Source: Acidimicrobiia bacterium (GTDB lineage Bacteria; Actinomycetota; Acidimicrobiia; Acidimicrobiales; Aldehydirespiratoraceae). From it: 64,000 bases of DNA. Shown in pieces: positions 53,327 to 62,600 of this stretch. A program made the translations under genes and the position numbers. The notes under the pieces are model-generated. The model was not told where the DNA came from and made no database searches. It was given only the letters and a program-made list of their open reading frames with translations. Location of the stretch: positions 173,604 through 237,603 of the forward strand of contig JAJEDD010000014.1 of NCBI GenBank assembly GCA_022821685.1. Reading direction: 5' to 3'. The first letter of the stretch is position 1; each line of letters starts with the position of its first letter.

Positions 53327-56300
53327 TCATTCTGGCGGTGAGAGGTCGATGCTCAGCCGGTTCAGCTGTTCGGTATTGAGGTTCTCGCCCAAGAACTCGA
53401 CTAGTTCTTCTTGGCGGGGCTGGCCGAACGCTAGGCGATAGGCGGCGAGGGTCTTGCGCAACTGGGGCAGGGCGGCGGCTTCCCGGCTGAAGGGCAACAT
53501 GGGCACATGGCGCTGGATCTTGGCCGGGCCTTGATGGAACACCCAGTAGGGCACCATCTCGTCGTCTTCGTCGGCTCGCTGTGCTGCCGCCAAGTCGAAG
53601 AGCCGGGTCCAGAGGTCGGATCCGTCGGGCAGACCGGCCCTCGATAGTGCCGGGCCGAGGGTGGCGGCGATGTTGCGGCGGACCGCGTGGCCCTTGTAGC
53701 GGTGGACCCGGCCCTCGCGCTGCTCCAAATCCACCGGGTTGGCGGGCAGATTCCAGTGGACGACGGCGTGGCACCAGAGATGGAAGTCGAGGCCCTCCTG
53801 CCCGATCGAGGTGGAGGTCAACACGAAGGGCCAGAACGGCGAGTTGAACGCCTTGGAGACGGATTCGATGCGGGCCTCGCCGCCCTCGTCGAGGGTCTGG
53901 TGGCCGAAGGCGACCGCGAACCGAGACCGCATCCGGTGGGCGGCGAACTCGACGCCGTCGCCGTCGGCGGCCAAGCCCGGAATGTCCACGCGGAAGGTCG
54001 AGGTGCGCAGATCCAGGGCCTCACCGAGGCAGTCGCCTATGTCGTCAGCCGCCTCGACGCGGCGGTCGTCATCGTCGAGTTCCAGGTGGCCGAGCCAGTC
54101 GCGCAGCACATGCAGATGCTCGTCGAGCACCGCTTGGAGGTTGCCGTTTATCGAGTGTCGGACAACGTCGCGCCAGTAGCGGCCGTCGCTGTCTTCGGGG
54201 CGCGAGCCCCCGGACTCGTGCTGGTCCGTGCCGACCACTGCGGCGGTTACCTCCGGAGCGTTGAAGAAGTCCCGAAAGGCTGCGGCGATCCATGCCGCAT
54301 TCCACAGGGCGTGCTGGTGGGTGACGGGGAGTCCGGTCACGGAGCTGATCGCTCGCAGCGCGCATTGCGCCGGCCCGCCCAGCGCCAGCTCGGCCAGCAC
54401 TTCGGCCAGGTCGTCGGGAGGGGGGCCCAGCGCCCCGGGGCCGTAGTCGACCATGGCTCTTGCCTCGGCCACATGGGCCTTCAGGCCCCGACCGGGCTCG
54501 TGCTCCCAGTAGCTTGCGCCGTCGGAAGCGAGCAGGAAGTCGGTTGCCCCCGGGTGGCGCAGCCGGTCGAGGAAGAGGGGCGCAGCCCAGTACCACCTCC
54601 GGTCGACGACGCCGGTGGTCGGCGCCGAGCGGACCAGCGGATCAAGGGCCTGGGCCACTCGGGCCTCGATCTCGGCCAGCAGGTCGACAGCGCGCCGCCG
54701 CTCGGCTCGCCCCGCGGCTTCGAGAGGCTGCTGGTCGCCGCTGGTGCCGCCTGCGCCCTCGGTGTCGGGACGCGAATGTGCGGGCACTGACGGCGCGCTG
54801 TTCCCCGTCGTGGCTGCGGGAGCCGCCAGGCCCGTGTCGGGTTGCGGATGTTCGGCCACTGCTTGCCGCGGCCTCGGTCGGGGGTCTCCGAGTGCGGCCA
54901 GGCTCGGACTCGGCCACATCAACGCCAACGTTGTCATGGCCGCGGCCCGGCGGCGGCCCCCGGCTTCGCCCGGTCGGATGCCTGTGGACGGGCGTTCGCT
55001 GGTGCGGAAGGTCAGGCGTCCACCGCCGCGGCGACCGTACTCAGCGCTGTAGTCGTGGCTGCGGTCGGCGAAGGCCCGGCGTTCGGCCTCGAAGCTCACC
55101 AGCGAGGAGACCACCTTGGGAACCACCCGCCAACCCGAGAACAGCAGCCGCTTGGTGAATCCGGCCGCTTCGGGTGACTCGTACACTGACTCGGCGTCGT
55201 AGTACCTCAGCGACGGAGGAACCCACAGCAACTCGAAGGCGCGGCGGGCGTGCAGGTCTTCCAGCAGCCAGCGCAGCCGAGCGTTCTGGGGATCGAGCCG
55301 TTCGTAGGCCTCCACGTCCTCCCAACTCAGCAGCCCGGGTCCGGGATCGAGGCCTGCGCCCTGGTCGAGCCGGCCCTCCTCCAGGGCGCGTTCGACATCT
55401 TGCTTGAGTCGATATGTCTCCATGAAGTTCATGAGATAGGGCGCGGACTTCCAGTACTCGGTCGGCTCGTGATGCTTCACCATGTCGGCCAGTTCGCCGA
55501 AACGCATGTAGGCGCGAAGATCATCGGGCATCACCGTGGCCGACTCGACCGCCTCATCGAGCATCCCGTTGCGGTCGGGGGTAGCCGCCAGCCGCTCCGT
55601 TCGGGCCATCACGCTTCGCAGGTCGGCCTCGATCGCGTTGCAAACCGACTCGGCCGCCTCGAGCGAGTCGGTAGAGCCGAGGGCGGAACGCAGGTCCCGG
55701 AAGCGGCGCTTCAGCCTCTCAACCCTTGCCGAATCGGCGAACAAGAAAGAGCAGGTGTTCAGGAAGTCTGCGTAGTGGTCGTCCTCGTCCTCGTCTGAGG
55801 TGGTGTACATGCGGTAGGGGGTGGCCGACAGCAGCAGGGTGCGGGTGGCGCGCCCGGTCTCGGGGTCGCGGTGATTGAAGAGGCGGCGTGCGAGTTGGGC
55901 AGCGAGGTTCTCCGTGTCAGGGTCCAGCAGATCCTTGAACCGCTGGAACTCGTCGAGAACGACGAGGTCGGGACTCAACCGGGCGATGCCGACTTGCGCC
56001 ATGATGCTGCGAACCTCCGCGATCAAGGTCTTCCTGCGTTCCTTGATCTCGAACGGGAGAGTGCGCTTCCACGCCATGTCGGCAACGAGTTGATCGAAGA
56101 CGGCCCGCATCGGCGGCCGGCCCTCGACAGCACGGTGGCGGTCGGCCGCGTCCATGTGCTTCGCGAATTCCTCAAGCGAGTCCGTTGCTCGTGGTCGGTA
56201 GACCCGTTCCCAGTACTTCAGCCAGCTGTCGCCGTTGCGGGGGTTCACCCCCTGCCAGAAGATGCGCCGAGCGGGGTTCGTCATCGCGGCCGTTCCCCAA

Positions 56301-56773
56301 TGGGCCCGCAGGAAGGTGTACGCCAGACAGCGTTCATGGAAGCGGCCGGTGCTGCGGCCGAACTTCAGAGAGGTCCCCGGCGTGATGGCGAGAATGTTGA
56401 TTCCGGCCCGGCCCGCGCCACCCTCGTTCAGTTCAGCTAGGGGGAGCATGGTGAGCCGGTCGACCTTCTGTTCGTGTGCCTCGATTCCCGGCGGGGTGAG
56501 CTTGCGGATGTTCTGACGGGCGATGGCCGCGTTGGAGCAGACGTAGACGATGTCGTGGCGCTCATCGCCGGTGCGACCGAGGTAGTCGATGACCTGCGCG
56601 ATCACGCCCTTGGCTACATGGGTCTTGCCGAGCCCGACCTCGTCGGCCACTAGGAAGCGCACCGCGGGGTCCGCCTCGTCGAACATCCTGTTGAACGCCC
56701 ATACGGCCGTTCGGCGCTGGAAGTCCTTCAGGCCGCCCAGAACCGCCTCGACATTGATGGCCTGGCCGCTCAT
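53327..56773 (-). CDS. Large superfamily-2 helicase, probable phage-defence component
   Basis: This 1148-residue SNF2-like helicase has motif I ADEVGLGKTHVAKGVI (44-51), motif II VVLDEFQRFK (274-277), motif III LLLSATPYRM (316-318), motif V TSTSIGQEGLDFHLWCHAVV, and motif VI QREGRVHRYKG (1018-1025). Residues about 594-690 are a Pro/Ala/Arg-rich low-complexity stretch between the two helicase lobes. It overlaps the PLD-like gene by ATGA and is last in a three-gene operon. The pattern of a large helicase with PLD matches anti-phage systems. Confidence 0.85.
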   Translation of the reverse strand: MSGQAINVEAVLGGLKDFQRRTAVWAFNRMFDEADPAVRFLVADEVGLGKTHVAKGVIAQVIDYLGRTGDERHDIVYVCSNAAIARQNIRKLTPPGIEAHEQKVDRLTMLPLAELNEGGAGRAGINILAITPGTSLKFGRSTGRFHERCLAYTFLRAHWGTAAMTNPARRIFWQGVNPRNGDSWLKYWERVYRPRATDSLEEFAKHMDAADRHRAVEGRPPMRAVFDQLVADMAWKRTLPFEIKERRKTLIAEVRSIMAQVGIARLSPDLVVLDEFQRFKDLLDPDTENLAAQLARRLFNHRDPETGRATRTLLLSATPYRMYTTSDEDEDDHYADFLNTCSFLFADSARVERLKRRFRDLRSALGSTDSLEAAESVCNAIEADLRSVMARTERLAATPDRNGMLDEAVESATVMPDDLRAYMRFGELADMVKHHEPTEYWKSAPYLMNFMETYRLKQDVERALEEGRLDQGAGLDPGPGLLSWEDVEAYERLDPQNARLRWLLEDLHARRAFELLWVPPSLRYYDAESVYESPEAAGFTKRLLFSGWRVVPKVVSSLVSFEAERRAFADRSHDYSAEYGRRGGGRLTFRTSERPSTGIRPGEAGGRRRAAAMTTLALMWPSPSLAALGDPRPRPRQAVAEHPQPDTGLAAPAATTGNSAPSVPAHSRPDTEGAGGTSGDQQPLEAAGRAERRRAVDLLAEIEARVAQALDPLVRSAPTTGVVDRRWYWAAPLFLDRLRHPGATDFLLASDGASYWEHEPGRGLKAHVAEARAMVDYGPGALGPPPDDLAEVLAELALGGPAQCALRAISSVTGLPVTHQHALWNAAWIAAAFRDFFNAPEVTAAVVGTDQHESGGSRPEDSDGRYWRDVVRHSINGNLQAVLDEHLHVLRDWLGHLELDDDDRRVEAADDIGDCLGEALDLRTSTFRVDIPGLAADGDGVEFAAHRMRSRFAVAFGHQTLDEGGEARIESVSKAFNSPFWPFVLTSTSIGQEGLDFHLWCHAVVHWNLPANPVDLEQREGRVHRYKGHAVRRNIAATLGPALSRAGLPDGSDLWTRLFDLAAAQRADEDDEMVPYWVFHQGPAKIQRHVPMLPFSREAAALPQLRKTLAAYRLAFGQPRQEELVEFLGENLNTEQLNRLSIDLSPPE

Positions 56774-58677
56774 TGGTCCGGTCCTGTGGCGAGGGCCGCG
56801 TCGTGGATCGTTCCCCAGAGCTCGGCGAAGCCCTTCGGCAGCGCATCCTCGGCGGCCAGGTCCTCCAGCAGCGGGTGGAGCCCGGTGAGCCTCGCGGGAT
56901 CCCGTCGCATCGTCTGAAGCAGCTTCTCCAGCACCGGCAGGCTCATGACGTGTCGGTTGGAGCCGGCAGGCTCGTCAGCGACCCCGTCGATGCCATCGAG
57001 CAGGCCAGCCTCCCCGCCACGATCGTCGAGCAGGGCCAGGAGATACCGCAGGAAGCGTTCAGCGTTGCCGATGAGGGCCCGCAACAGCACCCGGTCTCGG
57101 TGTTCGGGCACATCGACGAGGGTGACCGGCACCACGAAACTGGTGGTCGAGTCATCGGCGTGCGCCAACTCGAAGGCAAGGAATCCGCTGAGGTTCTCCA
57201 GGCTGGTCTCGAAGCGGGCGCAGAGCGGCTCGCCGGCGTTCACCCGTCTGCGGTTGCCCGCAACCGCGAGCGGCCAGCAATGGATCTCCGTGTCGTCGAG
57301 CACGGGCACAGGCGCCGCGGACCGGTAGGTCACCGCCCAGGCCGAATCGCTCGCCTCGACTTGTCCCGTGATGGACAGCCGCGCCAGGTCACGGCGGTAC
57401 TGGTCGAGTGCGGCGGCTTCGGGCGGAGGGTCGGCTGTCTCGTCGGGGCGGTACGGGCGAAAGAGGCTTCGCAGGCCCGGCTCGTCGTCGGTGCCGCCGC
57501 ACAGGGCATCGATGCCGAGCACGTCGGCAGGCCCGACCAACTCAGCTAGGACCTCGACGTTGCGGTTGAACGCGGCGCTGGTTGCGTTGGCCGAACCAAT
57601 GAACAGGCGGGCTCGGTCGTTGTGCTCGAAGGCGAAGACCTTGGCGTGCAGCCCGACGAGGGGCCGTCCGGGATCGAGCGGCGACAGCCCGGCGCCGTCG
57701 TCGGCGAGCCCAGCCGGATGGAGCGCGTTGCCGTCGTTGGGCGGCTCGGGCGGGTCGGGTGGTTCGGGTGCGTTGCCGTCGTTGGGCGGCCCGGCTGGCT
57801 CGGGTGTGCTGCCGTCGTCGAAGGAGGAAACCTCGGCCACATTGTCGAGCGACTCCGGCTTGAGGCCGTCCAGCTGCTCGGGGCCGCTGACCAGTTCGCC
57901 GATCGGGCCGGGATGCACGCGGGTGAAGAAGTCGTCGCTGACGAACGGCGAGATGATCATCGAGCGCTCAGCGCCCGCTGGCAGCGGAGACGCGGGCGGT
58001 GCCAGTCCCAGGACGTGGACCCGCAGATCTTCTACCCCGGCCGGGAGCGCGAACCGCGCGTGCTGCAGCGCCGTCGCTAGTGACGCCACCCGTTGCCGAT
58101 GATCTGCGGAGACCTCGCCGGGGCCGGTGTCGGCGAGTTCGAGCAGCTCTTGGAACAGCCCGCCGATGGGCGTCAGCGTTGTCCCGGCCTCGCCGGTCGT
58201 CTCGTCGAGCCGCAGAACGGTGTCCCAACTTGCGTCGAAGGTGAGGTTGCGGCTGGAGATGAGGACCCGCAGCCGTCGCTCGGGCCGCTGTCCATCGTGT
58301 GGATCGTGGGCAGTCTCGTACCGGATCACCCAGACCTTCGGATGCACCACGCCTCCCCGCGGCGCCGTGACAGGAAGGATCGTTCGCTCCAGGAAGGCGA
58401 ACACTCGGCGCGAAACGGGCAGCCTGATCTCGCCGGTCTGGCCGAACACGGTCAGCTTGCCGGCATGCGACTTCAGCGCGTGGATCAGCTCGACCGGCTC
58501 GAAGCCGTCGCCGCCGGGGTCAGTGTCGCTGCGACCGGCGAGGGCCAGCGCCGCGGGCGCAGCCAGCAGGGCTCGCAGGTCCAGCGTGTACGTCACGGCC
58601 ATGGCCGATTCGAGGCTGAAGCCGGCTGGCGGCCGCAGCGAGTCGATCAAGGTCAGGCGGTTGGCGGGCTGCAACAT
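56770..58677 (-). CDS. Phospholipase D-like nuclease-family protein
   Basis: This 635-residue protein has two HKD-like half-sites: VVHPKVWVIRYE with LISSRNLTFD (H112/K114), and VGLHAKVFAFEHND with RLFIGSANATSAAFNRN (H344/K346). These are the marks of the PLD superfamily, which includes nucleases. Residues about 284-332 are a Pro/Asp/Asn-rich insert with repeated PPNDGNA. ATG 58677 overlaps the TGA of the upstream gene, and its own stop overlaps the helicase ATG, so the three are translated as a unit. Confidence 0.82.
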   Translation of the reverse strand: MLQPANRLTLIDSLRPPAGFSLESAMAVTYTLDLRALLAAPAALALAGRSDTDPGGDGFEPVELIHALKSHAGKLTVFGQTGEIRLPVSRRVFAFLERTILPVTAPRGGVVHPKVWVIRYETAHDPHDGQRPERRLRVLISSRNLTFDASWDTVLRLDETTGEAGTTLTPIGGLFQELLELADTGPGEVSADHRQRVASLATALQHARFALPAGVEDLRVHVLGLAPPASPLPAGAERSMIISPFVSDDFFTRVHPGPIGELVSGPEQLDGLKPESLDNVAEVSSFDDGSTPEPAGPPNDGNAPEPPDPPEPPNDGNALHPAGLADDGAGLSPLDPGRPLVGLHAKVFAFEHNDRARLFIGSANATSAAFNRNVEVLAELVGPADVLGIDALCGGTDDEPGLRSLFRPYRPDETADPPPEAAALDQYRRDLARLSITGQVEASDSAWAVTYRSAAPVPVLDDTEIHCWPLAVAGNRRRVNAGEPLCARFETSLENLSGFLAFELAHADDSTTSFVVPVTLVDVPEHRDRVLLRALIGNAERFLRYLLALLDDRGGEAGLLDGIDGVADEPAGSNRHVMSLPVLEKLLQTMRRDPARLTGLHPLLEDLAAEDALPKGFAELWGTIHDAALATGPDQ

Positions 58678-59903
58678 CAGCCCTTCACCCCTGCCGCGGC
58701 GAGATCCTGTAGGTAGCTCTTGGTGATGGGCCACCGGTAATCGAGTTGGCCGCCGAACGGCATCTGGTTCCAGTTCTCGAGCGCGGCGCGATGCGACAGT
58801 CGGGCCCGTTTCGACTTGAGCCGCAGCTCTCGGCGCCGTATGCCGGAGCGAGCGCCCGGATCGTCCGCGAACCGCCCCGGATCCTGCACGGCCCGCTGGA
58901 ACATCTCATCCCAGAAGTGCTGGGTGGCTCCGCTGATGCCGTAACCGGCCAGCAGCGGCCAGAACTCCTCGGACCCGCTTGCCCAGGCGCTCAGCTCCTC
59001 GGAGCGGCTCTCGACCAGCCGGGTCCAGTCGGCGAGCCGGCCGCGCTGGTCGTCGATCAACTCCGCCGTGTCCCAGCCGAGTTCTCTTGCAGCGTCCTCG
59101 GCCAGCAGCAGGTTGTAGACCAGCCTCGGCCCGAGGGTCAGTTCCGAGAAGCAGCGGGCGTGGTGCAGCAGGCGGGCCAAGTGGTCGGGCAGAGCCTGAA
59201 CTGGCAGGTGCCACGCGAAATCGGCATCCAGCGACAGCACCGGCACGGTGGACAGCACCGGCACCAGAGTGTTCGGGTGACGGTGCCTGAGGCCGTCGAT
59301 CAATATCTGCGCCTCCTCAGGCTCGAGGTCGAAGTCGAGGTCGGCGGAGAGGAAGTGCTCGGGAGGGGCGGGAATCGGCGCCCACATCTGCGCCGATGGC
59401 GTAATGGAATTGCCGTCATCGTCGTGCTCGGGTCGTCGCCGTCCCAGCGCCGCGGCCCGCTGCCCGTACTGGGCGAGGCTCATGTCGAGCCGTCTGATTC
59501 CCCAAGCCGCCATGCCTGCCCAATAGGCGCCGCTCGGCATCTGCTTGAGTTCCCGACCGGCGACCCGTCCGATCACGCCTTGGTCCGGCCCGAGATGCCG
59601 CAGACAGTCGATGAGCCTGGCCTCGGCATCACGGAGCCTGCGGGCGAAGTCCGCCGGAGCGAGCGGTCGCTTCTCCAGACGCTGAAAGATCCACGCCAGG
59701 AAGATGAAGTACCGCAGTCTCGTGTGAAGGGTCGAGGTGCCTGGGCTGAGCATGTCGGACAGGGCGTCGCGCACGGTGCCGAGCCCCAGCACGTCGAGGG
59801 TGGAGGGCTCGTCGAGAGAGCGCAGCAGGGCGCCCATCCGCTCGCTGGCGGCGGCGTCGAAGTCCAGCCACCCGAGCGTGGAGGCTGGTGCGTAGGTGTC
59901 CAT
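58677..59903 (-). CDS. DUF6361-like protein, first gene of helicase/PLD operon
   Basis: This 408-residue protein begins STLGWLDFDAAASERMGALL and continues EPSTLDVLGLGTVRDALSDM. It has RLRYFIFLAWIFQRLEKRPL and then MPSGAYWAGMAAWGIRRLDM. The pattern is the one I associate with DUF6361, a family found beside helicases and PLD proteins. The role is unknown; it may be the sensor or core. ATG 59903 is chosen. It diverges from the HNH gene. Confidence 0.75.
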   Translation of the reverse strand: MDTYAPASTLGWLDFDAAASERMGALLRSLDEPSTLDVLGLGTVRDALSDMLSPGTSTLHTRLRYFIFLAWIFQRLEKRPLAPADFARRLRDAEARLIDCLRHLGPDQGVIGRVAGRELKQMPSGAYWAGMAAWGIRRLDMSLAQYGQRAAALGRRRPEHDDDGNSITPSAQMWAPIPAPPEHFLSADLDFDLEPEEAQILIDGLRHRHPNTLVPVLSTVPVLSLDADFAWHLPVQALPDHLARLLHHARCFSELTLGPRLVYNLLLAEDAARELGWDTAELIDDQRGRLADWTRLVESRSEELSAWASGSEEFWPLLAGYGISGATQHFWDEMFQRAVQDPGRFADDPGARSGIRRRELRLKSKRARLSHRAALENWNQMPFGGQLDYRWPITKSYLQDLAAAGVKG

Positions 59904-60024
59904 CGCCACAGTCAAGCGCCGGGGTGTGACACGGGCCACAATTCTCAGGCTGCGGGTGGATGTTTTGTGACTTCTCAGGGGTATCGATGAAGGCTTGTCA
60001 CACCCCTCTTCTAATGTGGCCGGC

Positions 60025-61275
60025 ATGGAATCGAGGACCGAATCGGGTGAGGCCACCGGCGCCGGGTGTGTGGGCTGTGCTGGCGATGTTGAGGTTGGGA
60101 CTCTCAGCTACGACGAGTTGGTGGAGCGGATGACGGTGCTGGGGCGGGAGCGGTCTCGGGTGGAGGCCCTGCTGGCTGAGACTGCGGCCGAGATGCATCG
60201 GCGTGCCGGTGGTCGGGCTGTGGCGGCAATGGCGCGTGAGCGGCTGCATGTCTCAGCTCGACAGGCCACCGCCGACACTGAGCTGGCCGCGTCGCTGGCT
60301 GACTTCCCGGCGACGGTGGCGGCCTGGCGCGGCGGGGAGATCACGATGGGCCACGCCAGGGTGATAGCTCGCGTGGGCGCAGACCCGGATCATGCCGATG
60401 AGCCGGCCTTGTTGGAAATGGCCCGCCAATATCCGGTCGACATGTTTGCCCGCATGACCCGGCACTACATGAAGCCCGGTCCGTCGGCTGAGCAGCGCAA
60501 GCGCCAGTGGGAGAACCGCTGGGCGTCGTTGGTTCAGGATCCCGACGGGTCATGGCGCCTGTCGGCGTACTTCGATGCCGACACCGGCAAGCGGGTCAGC
60601 GTGTCGTTCAACGCCATGGTGCGCTCCCACCGCACCGGGGTCACCGTGTTTGGCTCCGGTCCGATCCAGGGGGCCACGGCCAGCCAGCGGCGCGCTGATG
60701 CTCTGGCGAACCTGATCACCGGCGAGGGTCCCCACCATCGGCCCAAGGTCAATCTGCTGGTGATCGCCGACTACGACATCGCGACAGGCGAACTCAAGAA
60801 GCTGCGCTACGACGACGGTCTGCCGGTCGCCGTCGATCAGATCGCCGAACTGGCCGCCCAAGCACGCATCCTGCCCGCCATCTTCAGCGCCGACGGAGAC
60901 CCGCTGTGGTTGGGTCGGGCCCAACGCGACGCCAGCGCGGGGCAGCGCATCGTGATTGCGGCCCGCGATGGCGGGTGCGTCAACTGTGCGGCCCCCGCAG
61001 AGGGGGGTGAACCCCACCACATCAAGTGGTTCAGCCGGGGCGGACCCACCGACATCGACAATCTGTGCCTGCTCTGCGAGCGCTGCCACCACCTTGTCCA
61101 CGACGACGGATGGCAGCTTGAGAGGCGTCTCGGCCGACTCACGCTCCGGCCGCCGTCGTCGTTCTCCACACCATCGCGCGGCTGGCCTGAGGCAAGCCGC
61201 CGCAACGGGGGTGGCTCGCGCCAGCGACGTGACAATCGAGGCCGACTTCAGCGCAACCCGGTATTGCGGACCTGA
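60025..61275 (+). CDS. DUF222 / HNH endonuclease family protein
   Basis: This protein (about 416 residues from ATG 60025; TTG 59995 is an alternative) has a DUF222 N-terminal helical region (ELVERMTVLGRERSRVEALL, ARERLHVSARQATADTELAA). The C-terminal HNH domain has CVNCAAPAEGGEPHHIKWFS and then TDIDNLCLLCERCHHLVHDD. Such genes are abundant, often multicopy, in actinobacteria, with some linked to mobile elements. It is divergent from the helicase operon. Confidence 0.9.
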   Translation: MESRTESGEATGAGCVGCAGDVEVGTLSYDELVERMTVLGRERSRVEALLAETAAEMHRRAGGRAVAAMARERLHVSARQATADTELAASLADFPATVAAWRGGEITMGHARVIARVGADPDHADEPALLEMARQYPVDMFARMTRHYMKPGPSAEQRKRQWENRWASLVQDPDGSWRLSAYFDADTGKRVSVSFNAMVRSHRTGVTVFGSGPIQGATASQRRADALANLITGEGPHHRPKVNLLVIADYDIATGELKKLRYDDGLPVAVDQIAELAAQARILPAIFSADGDPLWLGRAQRDASAGQRIVIAARDGGCVNCAAPAEGGEPHHIKWFSRGGPTDIDNLCLLCERCHHLVHDDGWQLERRLGRLTLRPPSSFSTPSRGWPEASRRNGGGSRQRRDNRGRLQRNPVLRT

Positions 61276-61432
61276 GGAGTGAGCCGCCGGGTGGCTCCCG
61301 CCGGCCGGGTTGAGACTGGTGCCCGCGCTGGGGGTCGGGGTGCTGGGGTGTGGCGGGGGTGTGGCGGGGGTGTGGCTTGCGCTGGTCGGGTTGGGGCTGG
61401 TGGCCGCGCTGGGGGTCGGGGCTGGGGACCGG
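61276..61432. repeat. G-rich repeated spacer between convergent HNH and yceI genes
   Basis: CCGCGCTGGGGGTCGGGG occurs twice about 80 bases apart (about 61323 and 61403), each copy preceded by CTGGTG. From 61330 to 61370 the plus strand has runs of 5, 4, 4, 5 and 5 guanines separated by loops of 2-6 bases (GGGGGTCGGGGTGCTGGGG, then TGTGGCGGGGG twice), a strong G-quadruplex pattern. Confidence 0.75.
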
Positions 61433-62338
61433 TCAGCGGGTGAGGATCAGTTGGAACTCCATGATCCCGTGGTCTTCTACTGACACGACTATGGGGGCGG
61501 TGGGGGCGGTCACGCCGTAGTCGCTGAAGGTCACATCGCTGGAGCCGACGGCCACGATGGTGTCGCCCACCCGCTGGGCTTGCAGGTTGAAGGTGGCCCG
61601 GTTGGTGACTCCCTTGATGGTGAGATCACCATGAGCCTGGCCCGAGAAGGCCTCGCCAGCGGCCATTTCGGGGGGCAGATCTACCGGCTCGACGAGGGTG
61701 AAGGTGGCCAGCGGGAACTCGTTGGTGTTGAGAGCTCGGTGGGCCCGGCTGTCGCGGCTGGAATTGTCAGTTCGCAGCGTGGACATGGTGACCTCCACGG
61801 TGGCCGCCACCAGAGCGGTGTCGGTCAGCTCGATCGAGCCCGACACGTCGGCGGTTCGGCCCACGGCGGTGAACTCGCCGATGCCGCCGCCGAGCACCTC
61901 GTCTACTCGGAACCCTGCGAAGCTCACCGTTGGCTCGCCCTGCAGGTCGCCGGCGCTCTCGGCCACTTGAACGGTCCACACCCCGGCTAGGCCTGAGAGA
62001 GCGTCGGTCGTCTGGTCTGCAACTGGCTCCTCGCCCATGTCGGTGCTGGCCGCGGGCGCGTCGGCTGGGGTTGGAGTGTTGCCGTCGCCGGAGATGGTTG
62101 TTTCGCCGCTAACCGCGTCAGCCGATGGCGTGTCGGTGCTCGCGTCACCGGTTCCGGAACCGGTCGAGTCGGCGGCGGCCTCGTTGGCGGAATCGGCTGC
62201 TTCGATGCGGGCCACCGTGGTCTGGAGGTCGACTGCCTCGGGGGCGTCGTCGCGGGTCAGCAGGTAGACGGCGACCACCGCGACGACCAGTACGACGATC
62301 CCGATAAGGGTGCCGACGAGGATCTTTGTGGGTTTCAT
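61433..62338 (-). CDS. YceI-like protein with N-terminal membrane anchor
   Basis: This 301-residue protein has an N-terminal helix KILVGTLIGIVVLVVAVVAV (5-28) and a Ser/Thr/Ala/Asp-rich linker to about 110. The YceI beta-barrel follows (VWTVQVAESAGDLQGEPTVS, FRVDEVLGGG, NTNEFPLATFTLVEPVDLPP, HGDLTIKGVTNRATFNLQAQ). YceI proteins bind polyisoprenoid or similar lipids. The head MKPTKI is copied in the tandem array upstream. Confidence 0.85.
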   Translation of the reverse strand: MKPTKILVGTLIGIVVLVVAVVAVYLLTRDDAPEAVDLQTTVARIEAADSANEAAADSTGSGTGDASTDTPSADAVSGETTISGDGNTPTPADAPAASTDMGEEPVADQTTDALSGLAGVWTVQVAESAGDLQGEPTVSFAGFRVDEVLGGGIGEFTAVGRTADVSGSIELTDTALVAATVEVTMSTLRTDNSSRDSRAHRALNTNEFPLATFTLVEPVDLPPEMAAGEAFSGQAHGDLTIKGVTNRATFNLQAQRVGDTIVAVGSSDVTFSDYGVTAPTAPIVVSVEDHGIMEFQLILTR

Positions 62339-62600
62339 CTTGAGGTCTCGGCCAGCTCGCGGAGGGCACCCGCCGCGCTTTGGGCCCCGACCGAGGCCAA
62401 CGCCGGTTTCATCTTGAGGTCTCGGCCATCTCGTGGGCGGCTGGTGCGGCGGTCGCGAGCGGCGCTCTGACGGTGATCGTCGTGGGCTTCATGCTGGGTT
62501 CTCGGTTGCTTGGTTTGTGATTGGTGCGGTGGTCAGGGCCGCGCCGCGTTGATCGTTGTGGGCTTCATGCTGGGTTCTCGGCCATCTCGTGGGCGGTCTC
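62335..62600 (-). repeat. Tandem array (~75 bp, four copies) between hemL and yceI with overlapping mini-ORFs
   Basis: Four degenerate units begin near 62326, 62403, 62476 and 62551, each carrying a gene-end-like tail (HEMAENPA or AETSR), then ATGA, then MKP(T). On the minus strand they give mini-ORFs 62533-62568 (11 residues), 62409-62492 (27) and 62335-62412 (25). The first ATG overlaps the hemL stop. The third stop overlaps the yceI ATG. The units look like copies of the hemL-end/yceI-start junction. Confidence 0.85.

Noticed and set aside
61330..61410. CRISPR array in repeated spacers
   Set aside because: No regularly spaced identical repeats with unique spacers are present anywhere in the window. 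The repeated stretches here and at 62335 and 27680 are degenerate tandems.
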